Translations under genes and position numbers: made by a program | Source: Leifsonia poae | Lineage (GTDB): Bacteria; Actinomycetota; Actinomycetes; Actinomycetales; Microbacteriaceae | Length of the DNA stretch: 64,000 bases | Assembly (NCBI RefSeq): GCF_027921845.1 | Contig: NZ_BSEN01000001.1 | Coordinates: 110,948-174,947 of the forward strand | Direction of reading: 5' to 3' | The notes under the pieces: generated by a model | Told to the model about the DNA's origin: nothing | The model's database searches: none | Seen by the model: the letters and a program-made list of their open reading frames with translations, nothing else | Shown here: piece by piece, positions 55,182 to 64,000 of the stretch | Layout: each line of letters starts with the position of its first letter | Numbering within the stretch: the stretch's first letter is position 1

Positions 55182-58103
55182 GTGACCGACGACGCCGCGA
55201 ATCCGCCCTCGGCGCCCCTGTTCGGCCGTGACCGTGCTCGCGAGACCGTGCTCCTGGTGGCCCACCGCGCCCTCGGACAGGGCGGCGCGCTCCTGGTCAC
55301 GGGCGAGGCCGGACTGGGCAAGACGGCACTGCTGGCCGACATCGCCGAACGCCTCGAAGGCTGGACGGTGCTGCGCGTGCACGCCGACTCGTTCGAGTCC
55401 GATCTCAGCTACTCGACCGTCGAGCGGCTCGTTCGCGGGCTCAACACGCTCAGCGGGACCAGGGTCTCCGTCCCGCGGCCCGATGACGAGCCGATCACGG
55501 TGGGACGCCTGCTGCTCGACGCGATCGATGCCGTACGCTCACCCGTCTGCGTCGTCGTCGACGATGCCCAGTGGGTCGACGAGGCCTCGGCCAGAGCACT
55601 CCGGTTCGTGGTGCGCCGGCTCGCCGAGCAGTCGTTCCTGTTCGCAGCGGCCTCCCGTCCTGTCGCGAACAGCGTCGTCTCGCTCTTCGACGATGTCGCG
55701 GCCACGACCGTCAACCACGCGCGCATCGAGCTGACGCCGCTCACGGTCGCCGACACGCAGGAACTCGCGGCCCACCTGCTGGGTCACGCCGTCTCCCGTC
55801 GCACCGCGACGCGCCTCACCGAAGCGACGCAGGGTTCGCCGCTGCTGCTCAGCGTGCTCCTCGGCCAACTGCGCGACACGTTCGCCGAGGCGCTGCATCC
55901 GGCCGGCTGGGACCTCCCGGTCTCCGCCATCACTCCGCTCTCCACGGCCGTTTCGGCTGCACTCGAGGGCGCGGACGTCTCCGTGCGCAATGCCGCCGAG
56001 TTCGTGGCGGTGCTGCGCGACCCGTTGCCCCTCCCCCTGTTCGGCACCGTCGCCGCGCGTCTCGGGACGCCGGTCGACGCCGAGGGCGCCGTGGCACGCG
56101 GTCTGGTGCGCTCCACCGAGCACGACGGCGTGGTCTGGGTCGAACCCGCCCACGCCATCCTGGCCGACGCCATCGCCGCCGACCTGCCGCTGCAGCGCCG
56201 GGTGGAGATCCACCGGGTGGCCGCCCAGGTGCTGTCGGGCCATCGCGCGCTCCGCCACCGGGTGGAGGCCGCCGACACGGCCGACCCGACGCTGGTGACC
56301 GAGCTCCTCGCCGCCGCCCTGCTCGCCGCCGACCGCGGCCAGGCCGACCAGGCGATGAGTTACGCCCGCTCCGCCGTGCACCTCGCCGCTCCGGGCGACG
56401 AGCACGAACGCGCGCTGCTCGAGATCGGTCTGCTCGCCATGCGCACCCGGATGCACGAGCGCATCTTCGATCTGACCCCGGCGATCGAGGCCCTGCCCGC
56501 CTCACCGACCCGCGATGCCGTGCTCATCGAGCTGCGCACCCTCACCGGCGACATCCCGGGCGCCCTCGCGCTCGCGCTGGCCATCGACGCAGCCCCCGCC
56601 ACGACGCCGGATGAGCGTGCCATCCGGTCGCACGTCGCCGAGGCGATCCCCAAGATCCTGATGGCCACGCGCGACATGGCCGGAACGGTCGACTACCTCG
56701 AAGCCGGCCGCCACCACATCGCGGCCGCGCCGACCGACCGGTCCGAGATCTCCGACCCGGCCCTGCGCTGGCTCGCCCAGCCGTACGACGATCTGCTCCG
56801 CCTGCTCGGCTGGGGGCTCATCGCCGCCGGGCACATGCGCCGCGGGGACCTCATCGCGGCCCTGGTCGTCGAGCTGGATCAGCTGCTCGACGGCGAGGAG
56901 TCCCCCGCGGCCGCCGACGCACTGGTCACCCGCGCCCGCGTCTTCATCCTGTCCGGCGACATCGAGCGCGCCCGCGACGATCTCGCGCGGGCGGCGGGCC
57001 TCGTGCGCCGCTTCCCGTCGAGCTGGACGGCCGGCTTCGCCCGCACCATCTACGCCCACGTGCTCTTCCTCGTCGGGGAGTGGGACGAGTCCGTGACGCT
57101 CGCAGACGCCGCGGTGGCCCTCGCGCTCGACGAGACCGACCTGTCCGGCTGGCCGATCGCGCTCACCGCCTCGGCGCTCGTGCGCGCCGGCCGTGGCGAG
57201 GCGGCCGCAGTCGAAGAGCGGCTGAGCTCGGCCTCGCGGGCCCGCCTCGGCTTCGCCGGTTCGTACGACGGCGACATCCCGTTCATCGCCCGCGCCGAAC
57301 TCGCGCGTGCTCTCGGCGATGCGGCGGCTCAGCTCGTCGCGACGGAGGCCGCGGAGGAGGTCGCGACTCCGGCCTCCACCCTCGGCTGGATGACCTACCG
57401 CGTCGACGCCCTCGCCGCCCTCGGCCGTGCCGGCGACGCACGGGCCGCCCTCGAGGCGTGCCGCGACCCGCGCCGGCTCTGGCGGCCGTTCTACGGCTCG
57501 TTGGGCTGGCTCGAGGGTCGCGTTCTCGAAGCCGAAGGGCGCCACGAGGAGGCCGTCGCGTCCTACCTCGGATCTCTGGAGGAACCGGGCTCCGCCCTGT
57601 TCCCGTTCCCGCACGCGGTGGCCGCGCTCGACGCCGGCCGCCTGTTGCTCACGCTCGGAACCGACCCGGAGCGGGCGCGCGCACTGCTCGAGACGGCGGC
57701 GGGCGCATTCCGCCGACTCGGTGCTCCCGCCTACCTCGCCCGCTGCACGCACCTGCTCGCCGAGCCGGCAGTGGCCGACCCCGGAGGGCCGGTCGCGGAG
57801 CGCCACGATCCGTTCGCGCCCCTCACCACGCGTGAGCGGCAGGTGGCGCACGCGCTCGCGGCGGGGATGACCAACAAGGAGATCGCCGAGCGGCTCTACG
57901 TGTCGGTCACGACGGTGAACTTCCACGTGCGCAACATCCTGGCGAAGCTGGAGCTGACCTCGCGCCGCGACCTGCGCAAGCTCAGTTCACCACGCGGCTC
58001 GCGGCGCACGACGTCGCCCCGGCCGCCGGACTTCCCGCATCCGTCGGGCGACCCTCGGCCGCATCCCGGCGGGCAGCACACCAGCCGTCCGCGCAAGGGC
58101 TGA
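55182..58103 (+). CDS. Large ATP-binding LuxR-family regulator (LAL type)
   Basis: 973 residues. An N-terminal AAA-like ATPase has Walker A GEAGLGKTA (41-49) and Walker B VCVVVDDAQWVDEASARAL (about 124-142). A long alpha-helical middle (about 330-860) is likely TPR-like, and a C-terminal LuxR helix-turn-helix (about 880-945) has TTRERQVAHALAAGMTNKEIAERLYVSVTTVNFHVRNILAKL. This is the MalT/LAL layout, where an inducer and ATP drive oligomerisation and DNA binding. The last 30 residues are Pro/Ser/Arg-rich. GTG 55182 has GGGGA at seven bases; GTG 55137 with AAGGA is an equal alternative. Confidence 0.88.
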   Translation: MTDDAANPPSAPLFGRDRARETVLLVAHRALGQGGALLVTGEAGLGKTALLADIAERLEGWTVLRVHADSFESDLSYSTVERLVRGLNTLSGTRVSVPRPDDEPITVGRLLLDAIDAVRSPVCVVVDDAQWVDEASARALRFVVRRLAEQSFLFAAASRPVANSVVSLFDDVAATTVNHARIELTPLTVADTQELAAHLLGHAVSRRTATRLTEATQGSPLLLSVLLGQLRDTFAEALHPAGWDLPVSAITPLSTAVSAALEGADVSVRNAAEFVAVLRDPLPLPLFGTVAARLGTPVDAEGAVARGLVRSTEHDGVVWVEPAHAILADAIAADLPLQRRVEIHRVAAQVLSGHRALRHRVEAADTADPTLVTELLAAALLAADRGQADQAMSYARSAVHLAAPGDEHERALLEIGLLAMRTRMHERIFDLTPAIEALPASPTRDAVLIELRTLTGDIPGALALALAIDAAPATTPDERAIRSHVAEAIPKILMATRDMAGTVDYLEAGRHHIAAAPTDRSEISDPALRWLAQPYDDLLRLLGWGLIAAGHMRRGDLIAALVVELDQLLDGEESPAAADALVTRARVFILSGDIERARDDLARAAGLVRRFPSSWTAGFARTIYAHVLFLVGEWDESVTLADAAVALALDETDLSGWPIALTASALVRAGRGEAAAVEERLSSASRARLGFAGSYDGDIPFIARAELARALGDAAAQLVATEAAEEVATPASTLGWMTYRVDALAALGRAGDARAALEACRDPRRLWRPFYGSLGWLEGRVLEAEGRHEEAVASYLGSLEEPGSALFPFPHAVAALDAGRLLLTLGTDPERARALLETAAGAFRRLGAPAYLARCTHLLAEPAVADPGGPVAERHDPFAPLTTRERQVAHALAAGMTNKEIAERLYVSVTTVNFHVRNILAKLELTSRRDLRKLSSPRGSRRTTSPRPPDFPHPSGDPRPHPGGQHTSRPRKG

Positions 58104-58124
58104 GCGGGCCGGTTCGAACGGTGC

Positions 58125-58145
58125 CCGTCAACTGTTGACGGTTTT
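58125..58145 (+). terminator. Rho-independent terminator of the LuxR-type gene
   Basis: CCGTCAA (58125-58131) pairs perfectly with TTGACGG (58135-58141) around a 3-base loop and is followed by TTTT (58142-58145). It lies 22 bases after the stop codon and is one of the few hairpins here with a T run. The palindrome could also be an operator. Confidence 0.7.
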
Positions 58146-58203
58146 CCCGTCACGATTGGGAGCGTCTCCGCGGCGCTCGCTAGCGTGGAAACACCAGCCG
58201 GGA

Positions 58204-58338
58204 TGCCCGTCCCGAACCGCATGGATACGCTTCCCTCGACGAATCGTCTCAACACCCGACATGCGCGCCGCGTTCGGGCATCTCCGGATGGCACGCCTCT
58301 CGGGACCCGCATCCCGTGCGCGTGCGGATCGCTCTAGT
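58204..58338 (+). other. Possible 44-codon open frame, unproven
   Basis: An open frame from ATG 58204 encodes about 44 residues starting MPVPNRMDTLPSTNRLN and ending CACGSL. It follows a -10-like TAGCGT with a poor Shine-Dalgarno sequence. There is no recognised family, and composition is arginine-rich, as expected of unselected high-GC frames. The stretch 58146-58333 otherwise holds nothing identifiable. Confidence 0.2.
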
Positions 58339-59266
58339 CGCCGATGATGCGAGCGCCGTGAACCGGCCCCGTCGCCCGAACGGCGGTGAGCCGGGACGCG
58401 CTGAGTGCGATCTGCAGGTCGAGGGCACTGTCGAGGTCGGCCGTCAGAAACGCGACGGTCGGCCCCGACCCCGACACGATCCCGGCCAGCGCCCCATTCA
58501 TCTCGCCCAGCTCGAGCACCTCGCCGATCTCCGGCGCGAGGTGGATGGCGGGCGCCTGGAGGTCGTTCGTGAGCGACTCCGCGAGCATGTGCGGGTCGCC
58601 GGCGCGGAGCGCCTGGAGCACCGCGGTGTCGACGCTGGGCTTCACCTGGGCCGGCGCGATGTCGCGCAGGTGGCGTTCACGGTGACGGTCGAGTTCGGTG
58701 TACACGGTCGGCGTGCTGAGCTGGCTGTCGGGGAGGGCGAGCACCCATTGGAACTGCCCGATCGCGAGCGCGGGGCTCAGCCGGTCGCCGCGTCCGGTGC
58801 CGATCGCCGTGCCGCCGAGCAGTGCGAACGGCACATCGGCTCCGAGCCGGGCCGCGAGGGCGTGCAGGTCGTCCTTCGACGCCTCGGTGCCCCACAGCGC
58901 GTCGCAGGCCACGAGTGTCGCTGCGGCGTCGGCGGAGCCTCCGCCCATGCCGCCGGCGACGGGAACGTGCTTGTCGATCTCGAGCCGCACGCCGCCGGTG
59001 TAGCCCGTCTTGCGGGCGAGCATCCTCGCGGCCTTGATGGCGAGATTCGTGCCGTCTGTCGGCACGTCGGAGGTGTCGACCGACCCGGTGAACTCCACCG
59101 AGAAGTCGTCGGCCGGGTAGGCGCGCACGTCTTCGTAGAGCGAGACGGCCTGGTAGGCGGTGGCGACGTCGTGATACCCGTCGTCCATCACCGCGCCGAC
59201 CCGCATGAACACGTTGATCTTGCCCGGTGCTCTGACGTGCACCATCTCAGCCGACGACGAGTTCAT
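58334..59266 (-). CDS. ispE: 4-diphosphocytidyl-2-C-methyl-D-erythritol kinase
   Basis: 310 residues of the GHMP kinase family, phosphorylating CDP-methylerythritol in the MEP route to isoprenoids. Family blocks are [15 protein letters not shown] with Lys16, the ATP loop [16 protein letters not shown] (102-117) and a C-terminal [16 protein letters not shown] 59266 follows TAGGTT (59273-59278) by six bases, and TAGACG at 59295-59300 is a -35 element at 16 bases, so it probably has its own leaderless promoter despite lying 44 bases after rsmA. rsmA-ispE order is common in actinobacteria. Confidence 0.94.
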   Translation of the reverse strand: MNSSSAEMVHVRAPGKINVFMRVGAVMDDGYHDVATAYQAVSLYEDVRAYPADDFSVEFTGSVDTSDVPTDGTNLAIKAARMLARKTGYTGGVRLEIDKHVPVAGGMGGGSADAAATLVACDALWGTEASKDDLHALAARLGADVPFALLGGTAIGTGRGDRLSPALAIGQFQWVLALPDSQLSTPTVYTELDRHRERHLRDIAPAQVKPSVDTAVLQALRAGDPHMLAESLTNDLQAPAIHLAPEIGEVLELGEMNGALAGIVSGSGPTVAFLTADLDSALDLQIALSASRLTAVRATGPVHGARIIGD

Positions 59267-59272
59267 GCTTCC

Positions 59273-59300
59273 AACCTACAGGCGCTCGGCCGGTCGTCTA
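59273..59300 (-). promoter_or_regulatory. Candidate leaderless promoter of ispE
   Basis: On the minus strand TAGACG (59295-59300) and TAGGTT (59273-59278) are 16 bases apart and the -10 element ends six bases before the ispE ATG. There is no Shine-Dalgarno sequence in between. Confidence 0.5.
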
Positions 59301-59310
59301 CTCCACGCGC

Positions 59311-60156
59311 CTACGGCACTCGGGCGAGCGCGACGAAGTCGGCGATCCCGAGCTGTTCGCCGCGGTCCGTCGGCGCGAGACCGGCCGCTTCGAGCGCTGC
59401 GGATGCCGTGGCCGAGTCGCCGTAGACCGGTGCGAGCGCCTGCCGCAGCATCTTGCGCCGCTGCTGGAACGCCGCATCCACGAGCTCGAACGTTCGGCGG
59501 CGCAACGCCTCGTCGCCGGGCTGCTCGTCGTGCCGCTCGAACGCCACGAGCACCGAGTCGACGTTCGGCACCGGCCAGAACACCTGGCGGCTCACATTGC
59601 CGGCCGTGCGCCAGGTGCCGTACCAGGCGGCCTTCACGCTCGGGGCGCCGTAGACCTTGGAACCCGGGTCGGCCGCCACGCGGAAGCCGACCTCCGCCTG
59701 CACCATCACCACGCCCGACCGGATGCTATCGAAATGCTCGAGGAAGTGCAGCAGCACGGGCACCGACACGTTGTACGGGAGGTTCGCCACGAGTCGCGTC
59801 GGGGACTGCGGGAGCTCCTCGATCGTCATGGCGTCCTGGTGGATCACCGTGAGCGCGTCGGCGACATCGGGAGCGAGGGTGGAGACGGTCTTCGGCAGCT
59901 GCGCCGCCAGCCGTCGGTCGATCTCGACGGCGATCACGGTCGCGCCGACCTCGAGGAGACCGAGTGTGAGTGAGCCCAGGCCCGGTCCGACCTCGACGAC
60001 CGTGTCGCCCGGCTGGACGCCCGCGACCCGCACGATGCGCCTGACCGTGTTGGCGTCGATGACGAAGTTCTGGCCGAGCTTCTTCGTTGGCGTGACGTCG
60101 AGCAGCTCGGCCAGATCGCGGATCTCGGCCGGCCCGAGCAGGCGGAGCTCGCTCAC
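59311..60156 (-). CDS. rsmA: 16S rRNA (adenine1518/1519-N6) dimethyltransferase
   Basis: 281 residues. It dimethylates two adenines in the 3' hairpin of 16S rRNA. The SAM-binding motif I is [12 protein letters not shown] (53-64), preceded by [12 protein letters not shown], and the catalytic motif is [10 protein letters not shown] (about 128-137). The C-terminal helical part carries [11 protein letters not shown]. The GTG start overlaps the tatD stop (GTGA at 60153-60156), which settles the start. It is third in metG-tatD-rsmA-ispE. Confidence 0.95.
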   Translation of the reverse strand: MSELRLLGPAEIRDLAELLDVTPTKKLGQNFVIDANTVRRIVRVAGVQPGDTVVEVGPGLGSLTLGLLEVGATVIAVEIDRRLAAQLPKTVSTLAPDVADALTVIHQDAMTIEELPQSPTRLVANLPYNVSVPVLLHFLEHFDSIRSGVVMVQAEVGFRVAADPGSKVYGAPSVKAAWYGTWRTAGNVSRQVFWPVPNVDSVLVAFERHDEQPGDEALRRRTFELVDAAFQQRRKMLRQALAPVYGDSATASAALEAAGLAPTDRGEQLGIADFVALARVP

Positions 60157-61082
60157 GCGAGAGGTCCGATCGCGGTCGCCGGGGGCGAGGCGACGGGTTC
60201 GGCGTCCCAGCGGCCGTAGACGAGCTCGGTGTTCGAGCTGATCTGCGCCGCGAGCGTCGATGCGTCGGTTCCCAGCGTGTCCGCCATCGCGCGCAGGGTG
60301 TGCGGGATCAGGTAGGGCGCGTTCGGGCGCCCGCGGAACGGCGTCGGCGTCAGGAACGGCGCATCCGTCTCCACCAGGATGAGCGCGCGCGGTGCGGCCT
60401 CGAGCGCGGCGCGAAGGTTTCCGGCGTTCTTGAACGTGACGTTGCCGGCGAACGACATGTACCAGCCGTTCTCGGCGCATACCTCGGCCAGCGCGACGTC
60501 GCCCGAGAAGCAGTGGAAGACGGTGCGCTCGGGTGCGCCGACCCGCTTGAGCGTCGCGACGACGTCGGCGTGGGCATCCCGATCGTGGATCTGCAGCGCG
60601 ATGTCGTTCTGCTTCGCGATCTCGATGTGCGCTTCGAACGAGCGGAACTGCGCGTCGCGGCGCGGCCCCTCCTCCGTGCGGTAGAAGTCGAGGCCCGTCT
60701 CGCCGACGGCACGCACACGGGGGCGGGTCGCGAGCTCCGCGATGACCGCTAGTGCGTCGTCGAGCTCTCCGCGCTCCGCGTAGTCGGGGGCGTCATTGGG
60801 GTGGAGCGCGACGGCGGCGAGCATCCGGGGCTCGATCGCGGCCATCTCGGCCGACCAGCGCGACGTCTCGACGTCGTTGCCCACCTGCACCACGCCGCGC
60901 ACGCCGACACTCGACGCGCGGTCGAGCTGCTCGCGGTAGTCGAGCGGGTCGGTGCCGTCGGAGATCTCGAGGTGGGTGTGGTTGTCGTACACGGGCACGA
61001 CGAGCGCCTCCGGCAGCGGCGGATACTCCAGGTCACGTCCATCGGTGACGTGACGCTGCCGGATGAACGCCGGATCGGTCAT
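60153..61082 (-). CDS. tatD: TatD-family metal-dependent DNase
   Basis: 309 residues of the amidohydrolase fold. Metal-ligand blocks are [55 protein letters not shown] and VETDAPFL, matching TatD 3'-5' exonucleases involved in DNA repair. A preface of about 25 residues precedes the first histidine motif, a little longer than average. The ATG overlaps the metG stop (61079-61082), and its own stop overlaps rsmA, so the three genes are translated together. Confidence 0.93.
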   Translation of the reverse strand: MTDPAFIRQRHVTDGRDLEYPPLPEALVVPVYDNHTHLEISDGTDPLDYREQLDRASSVGVRGVVQVGNDVETSRWSAEMAAIEPRMLAAVALHPNDAPDYAERGELDDALAVIAELATRPRVRAVGETGLDFYRTEEGPRRDAQFRSFEAHIEIAKQNDIALQIHDRDAHADVVATLKRVGAPERTVFHCFSGDVALAEVCAENGWYMSFAGNVTFKNAGNLRAALEAAPRALILVETDAPFLTPTPFRGRPNAPYLIPHTLRAMADTLGTDASTLAAQISSNTELVYGRWDAEPVASPPATAIGPLA

Positions 61083-62668
61083 GCGCCGGGCACCGCGTCC
61101 GCGTCGATCCGCGGGAACAGCGCCTCGAGCCCGTTCACCGTGGTGCCTGCCGGGAGCTGACCCCAGTCGCCCGCCGAGCGGATCGGCTGCTCGTCGAGCG
61201 CGCCCAGTTCGTCTTCCGCGCCGAGCGCCTGCCACAGCTTGAGCGTCGCCACCGGCACGACGGGCGAAAGCAGCACCGCCAGGGCGCGCAGGCCCTCCGA
61301 CGCCGTGTACAGCACCGTGCTGAGGCGCTCACGCTGTGTCTCGTCCTTGGCGAGCGACCACGGCTCCTGGGCCGTGATGTAGCCGTTGAGCTCGTCGACG
61401 ATCGTCCAGATCGCCGACAGCGCGTCGTGGATGGCGAGCTTCTCGATGGCCGCGTCCGCCGCCGCCGTCGCGTCGGTGATCGTGGCCTGCACCGCGAGGT
61501 CGGCCTCTTCGTAACGGCCGGCCGGCGGCACGACGCCCTCGAAGTATCGGGTGACCATCGCGATCACCCGCGACGCCAGGTTTCCGAAGCCGTTCGCGAG
61601 TTCCGCCTGGTAGCGCGCGGCCAGATCCTCCCAGCTGAACGAGCCGTCCTGACCGAAGCTGATGGCACGCATGAAGTAGTACCGGAAGGCGTCCGACCCG
61701 AACGTGTCGGTGATCTGCGTCGGCGCGATTCCGGTCAGTTTCGACTTGGACATCTTCTCGCCGCCGACGAGGAGCCAGCCGTGACCGAACACACGGTGCG
61801 GCACGTCGAGCCCGGCCGCAAGCAGCATCGCCGGCCAGATGACGGCGTGGAATCGCAGGATGTCTTTGCCCACGATGTGCGTCGCCGGCCACCGGCGCGC
61901 GAAGTTCTCGTCGTCCTGCCCGTAGCCGACCGCAGTGACGTAGTTCAGCAGCGCGTCGAACCAGACGTACACGACGTGCGACTCGTCCCACGGGACCTTG
62001 ATGCCCCAGTCGAAGCTCGAGCGCGAGATCGACAGGTCGCTGAGCCCCTGCCGCACGAAGCTCACGACCTCGTTGCGCGCCGACTCGGGCTGCACGAATT
62101 CGGGGTTCTCCTCGTAGAGGGCGAGCAGCGCATCGGCGAACTGGCTCATGCGGAAGAAATAGTTCTTCTCCTGCAGGAGCTCGAGCGGCTTCGAGTGGAT
62201 GGCGCAGACCTTCTGGCCCTCGTACTCCCCGGTGCCGTCGATGATCTCGCTCTGCGGCTTGAACTCCTCGCAGCCGACGCAATACAGGGCCTCGTACTCA
62301 CCGGCATAGATGTAGCCGTCGTCGTACAGCTTCTGCAGAAAGCGCTGGACGTTCTGCTCGTGACGCACGTCGGTGGTGCGGATGAAGTCGTCGTTGGCGA
62401 TGTCGATGGTCTTCAGGAGGGGCAGCCACTCCGTGCTCACCAGACGGTCGGCCCACTCCTTGGGCGTGGTGCCGTTGGCGGTGGCCGTCCGCAGGATCTT
62501 CTGCCCATGCTCGTCGGTGCCGGTGAGGAGCCAGGTGTCGTCGCCGGCCTGGCGGTGCCAGCGGGCGAGCACATCGGCGGCGACCTCGGTGTAGGCGTGC
62601 CCGATGTGCGGGACATCGTTCACGTAGAAGATCGGCGTGGTGATGTAGAACGAAGAGCCGTCGGACAT
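61079..62668 (-). CDS. metG: Methionyl-tRNA synthetase
   Basis: 529 residues of class I synthetase, charging tRNA-Met. The ATP-site motifs are PHIGHAYT and KMSKS (in EKMSKSKLTG). The knuckle region has CVGCEEF and KVCAIH, so the zinc-binding cysteines are reduced relative to the four-cysteine type. The anticodon-binding helical domain follows from about 360, and there is no C-terminal tRNA-binding domain, as in many actinobacteria. ATG 62668 follows TAGGAT by seven bases with no Shine-Dalgarno sequence, suggesting a leaderless first gene of the operon. Confidence 0.96.
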   Translation of the reverse strand: MSDGSSFYITTPIFYVNDVPHIGHAYTEVAADVLARWHRQAGDDTWLLTGTDEHGQKILRTATANGTTPKEWADRLVSTEWLPLLKTIDIANDDFIRTTDVRHEQNVQRFLQKLYDDGYIYAGEYEALYCVGCEEFKPQSEIIDGTGEYEGQKVCAIHSKPLELLQEKNYFFRMSQFADALLALYEENPEFVQPESARNEVVSFVRQGLSDLSISRSSFDWGIKVPWDESHVVYVWFDALLNYVTAVGYGQDDENFARRWPATHIVGKDILRFHAVIWPAMLLAAGLDVPHRVFGHGWLLVGGEKMSKSKLTGIAPTQITDTFGSDAFRYYFMRAISFGQDGSFSWEDLAARYQAELANGFGNLASRVIAMVTRYFEGVVPPAGRYEEADLAVQATITDATAAADAAIEKLAIHDALSAIWTIVDELNGYITAQEPWSLAKDETQRERLSTVLYTASEGLRALAVLLSPVVPVATLKLWQALGAEDELGALDEQPIRSAGDWGQLPAGTTVNGLEALFPRIDADAVPGA

Positions 62669-62675
62669 GCTGTCT

Positions 62676-62681
62676 ATCCTA
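62676..62681 (-). promoter_or_regulatory. Candidate -10 element (leaderless) of the metG operon
   Basis: On the minus strand TAGGAT ends seven bases before the metG ATG at 62668, with no ribosome-binding site in between. The remaining gap to 62899 holds no gene. Its right part (about 62820-62880) is clearly more AT-rich than the surroundings and probably carries the promoter of the rightward DUF222 gene. Confidence 0.45.
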
Positions 62682-62899
62682 CGGGCGCGCAGGGGCGTGG
62701 TTCGGCGTGTTACCGCGGGTGTGGATCAGGGTCGGGTGGCCGGGGTTGTGGAGGCCGGTGGGGTGGTCGGCGCCTGGATGCTGTGGGGTGAACCCGCCTC
62801 CACAGGGCGGTGATATCCACTGTTGCCCACAGGCAAAATTGCTGATCAAGATTGATATTTGCGACTCAGAATGTCGGTGGCACCTGATTCGATGGACTC

Positions 62900-64000
62900 A
62901 TGACCACGAACCCGGCCGCTTCATTACGCGAACTCGCGTTGCGCGAACTCGCGTCACGCGAACTCGCGTTGCGCGAACTCGCGTTGCGCGAACTCGCGTC
63001 GTGCATCACGCTGCTCGGCGAGCTCGTGGCGACCGCCGGCTCCGTTACGCCTCATCCGCTGCCACTTCCCCTCTCGCCCGACGAGTTGCTGAAGGCCGTG
63101 ACCGACCTCGGCGATGCGCAGGCCGTGCTCGATGCGGTGAAAGTGGCCGTCGCGGGCGAGGTGGTCCGGCGTTCCGTAGTGCTCGACGACGACAATCCGG
63201 TGATGCACACCAGCCACGCCTCCCCCGCCACGCTGCTGGCCGAGCGCTGGCGACTGCCCCTCCCCGCGGCACGGCAGCTCTGCCGGGTGGCCGAGGGCGT
63301 CGCACCGAGGCAGAGCATCCTCGGCGAGGTCCTTCCGGCGCCGTTCCCGGTACTGGCGGCCGCGATCGCCGAGCCGCTGGCCATGCCGGCGGCAGCCGAC
63401 CGGGAGTTGACGCCATTGCTGCTGCTGCTGGCGGCACCGTTGCAGGCACAGTGCGGGGCGTGAGCGTCCACCACGCGTCCGTCATCGTGCGCGAGCTGAA
63501 CAAGGCGGCGCCGTCGTGCTCCGTCGACGCGATCGCGGAAGGCGAGCGGCTGCTCGTGGAGCACGCGCCCGACCTCTCCGTCGAAGAGACCCGCGTTCTC
63601 GCCGCACACGTGCGCGACCGCCTCGACGAAGACGGCATCGAGCCCCGCGAAGACCGCCAGCGACGCCGCCGCTCGCTCACGATCACCACGACCGCCGACG
63701 GCATGACCCACGTGGACTGGTACCTCGACCCCGAGTCTGCCGCCTCCGTGGTCACCGCGATCGACACGCTGGTCGGCGCGCAGCTCAGGCGTGTGCAGTT
63801 CGGCGACCCGGGAGCGGGCGGTGCACCCGGTGCTTCCGGTGCTTCCGGTGCATCGTTCGCCGCATCTTCGGTCGATGCGCTGGACGAGCTCACCGAGATC
63901 CCCGTTACTCGCAGCCTGGCGCAGATCCGCTCGGATGAGGCGACGGAGGTGTTCCGGCACCTGGCATCGTGCTCCTCGCCCGCCGCGGCCGGCCACCCGC
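62900..64000 (+). pseudogene. DUF222/HNH endonuclease-like gene, frameshifted and cut by window edge
   Basis: Starting at ATG 62900 the frame encodes an alpha-helical DUF222-type region (LGDAQAVLDAVKVAVAGEVVRRS, ATLLAERWRLPLPAARQLCRVAEGVAPR), then leaves homology and stops at 63463. The next frame (-1) from about 63400 resumes the family sequence without a stop to the edge: VSVHHASVIVRELNKAAPS, DIAEGERLLVEHAPDLSVEETRVLAAHVRDRL, SLTITTTADGMTHVDWYLDPESA. The shift lies between about 63370 and 63430, next to a (GCT)4 tract. The HNH domain would lie beyond 64000. The N-terminus contains five LRELA-type repeats. It could be a real pseudogene or a sequencing error. Confidence 0.75.
62926..63000 (+). 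repeat. In-frame 15-bp tandem repeat, 5 copies
   Basis: Units at 62926, 62941, 62956, 62971 and 62986 are ACGCGAACTCGCGTT or variants differing only at the first and last bases. Each encodes RELAL/S, so copy-number change alters the protein by five residues without shifting frame. Each unit contains the near-palindrome CGCGAACTCGCG. Relatives normally lack such a run after the first residues. Confidence 0.9.

Noticed and set aside
58112-58130. tRNA fragment (GGTTCGAAC)
   Set aside because: The T-loop-like string has no matching acceptor or anticodon arms around it.

Overview
The window is chromosomal DNA from a high-GC Gram-positive actinobacterium, most likely of the family Microbacteriaceae (Leifsonia- or Microbacterium-like). 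The evidence is the strong G/C third-position bias throughout, GTG starts, many four-base ATGA/GTGA gene overlaps, start codons placed directly after a TANNNT -10 element, a DtxR/IdeR iron box, the enolase / FtsB-like / DUF501 gene order, and a DUF222-type HNH gene. No phage, plasmid, insertion sequence or CRISPR array was seen. No stretch longer than 300 bases lacks a gene; the longest gaps (10717-11004, 15388-15659, 58104-58333, 62669-62899) are described individually.

Layout. 1-260: short tandem repeats and an odd tRNA with a UAA anticodon. 261-8400: small membrane proteins, VOC, WYL, MBL, GNAT, alpha/beta hydrolase, SseB and NmrA-like genes, and a type II NADH dehydrogenase. 8421-15387: a minus-strand block with enolase, the FtsB-like septum protein, DUF501 and a mycosin-like serine protease, then histidyl-tRNA synthetase with a DUF1349 partner and a divergent epoxide hydrolase. 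15660-19724: a four-gene iron-siderophore ABC importer behind an iron box. 19754-25958: mazG, a VOC protein, nhaA with a probable nhaA-I type riboswitch leader, and mfd. 26004-29156: a hydrolase, small genes, pth and the L25 ribosomal protein gene.

29348-42869 is the metabolic centre of the window, a hexuronate/gluconate locus. A LacI-type regulator gene and a sugar ABC importer diverge from one control region that carries a palindromic operator. The genes encode glucuronate isomerase (UxaC), a fructuronate-reductase-like mannitol dehydrogenase, mannonate dehydratase (ManD), gluconokinase and 6-phosphogluconate dehydrogenase. They also encode two sugar isomerase/epimerase-like TIM barrels and a Gfo/Idh/MocA dehydrogenase whose substrates are not evident. 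Together these would import an unknown sugar acid and convert it through fructuronate and mannonate to 2-keto-3-deoxygluconate; the kinase and aldolase that finish this route are not in the window.

42871-64000: two DUF202 proteins, DUF2891, prs-glmU with a tRNA-Gln, a MarR regulator, an 841-residue two-domain teichoic-acid-type transferase, a PPOX-fold protein, an AidB-like acyl-CoA dehydrogenase, an ABC-F ATPase, a large LuxR-family ATPase regulator, and the minus-strand metG-tatD-rsmA-ispE cluster. The right edge cuts a frameshifted DUF222/HNH gene that begins with an in-frame 15-bp repeat. Short degenerate tandem repeats recur at gene 3' ends in this half and are the least explained structural feature.
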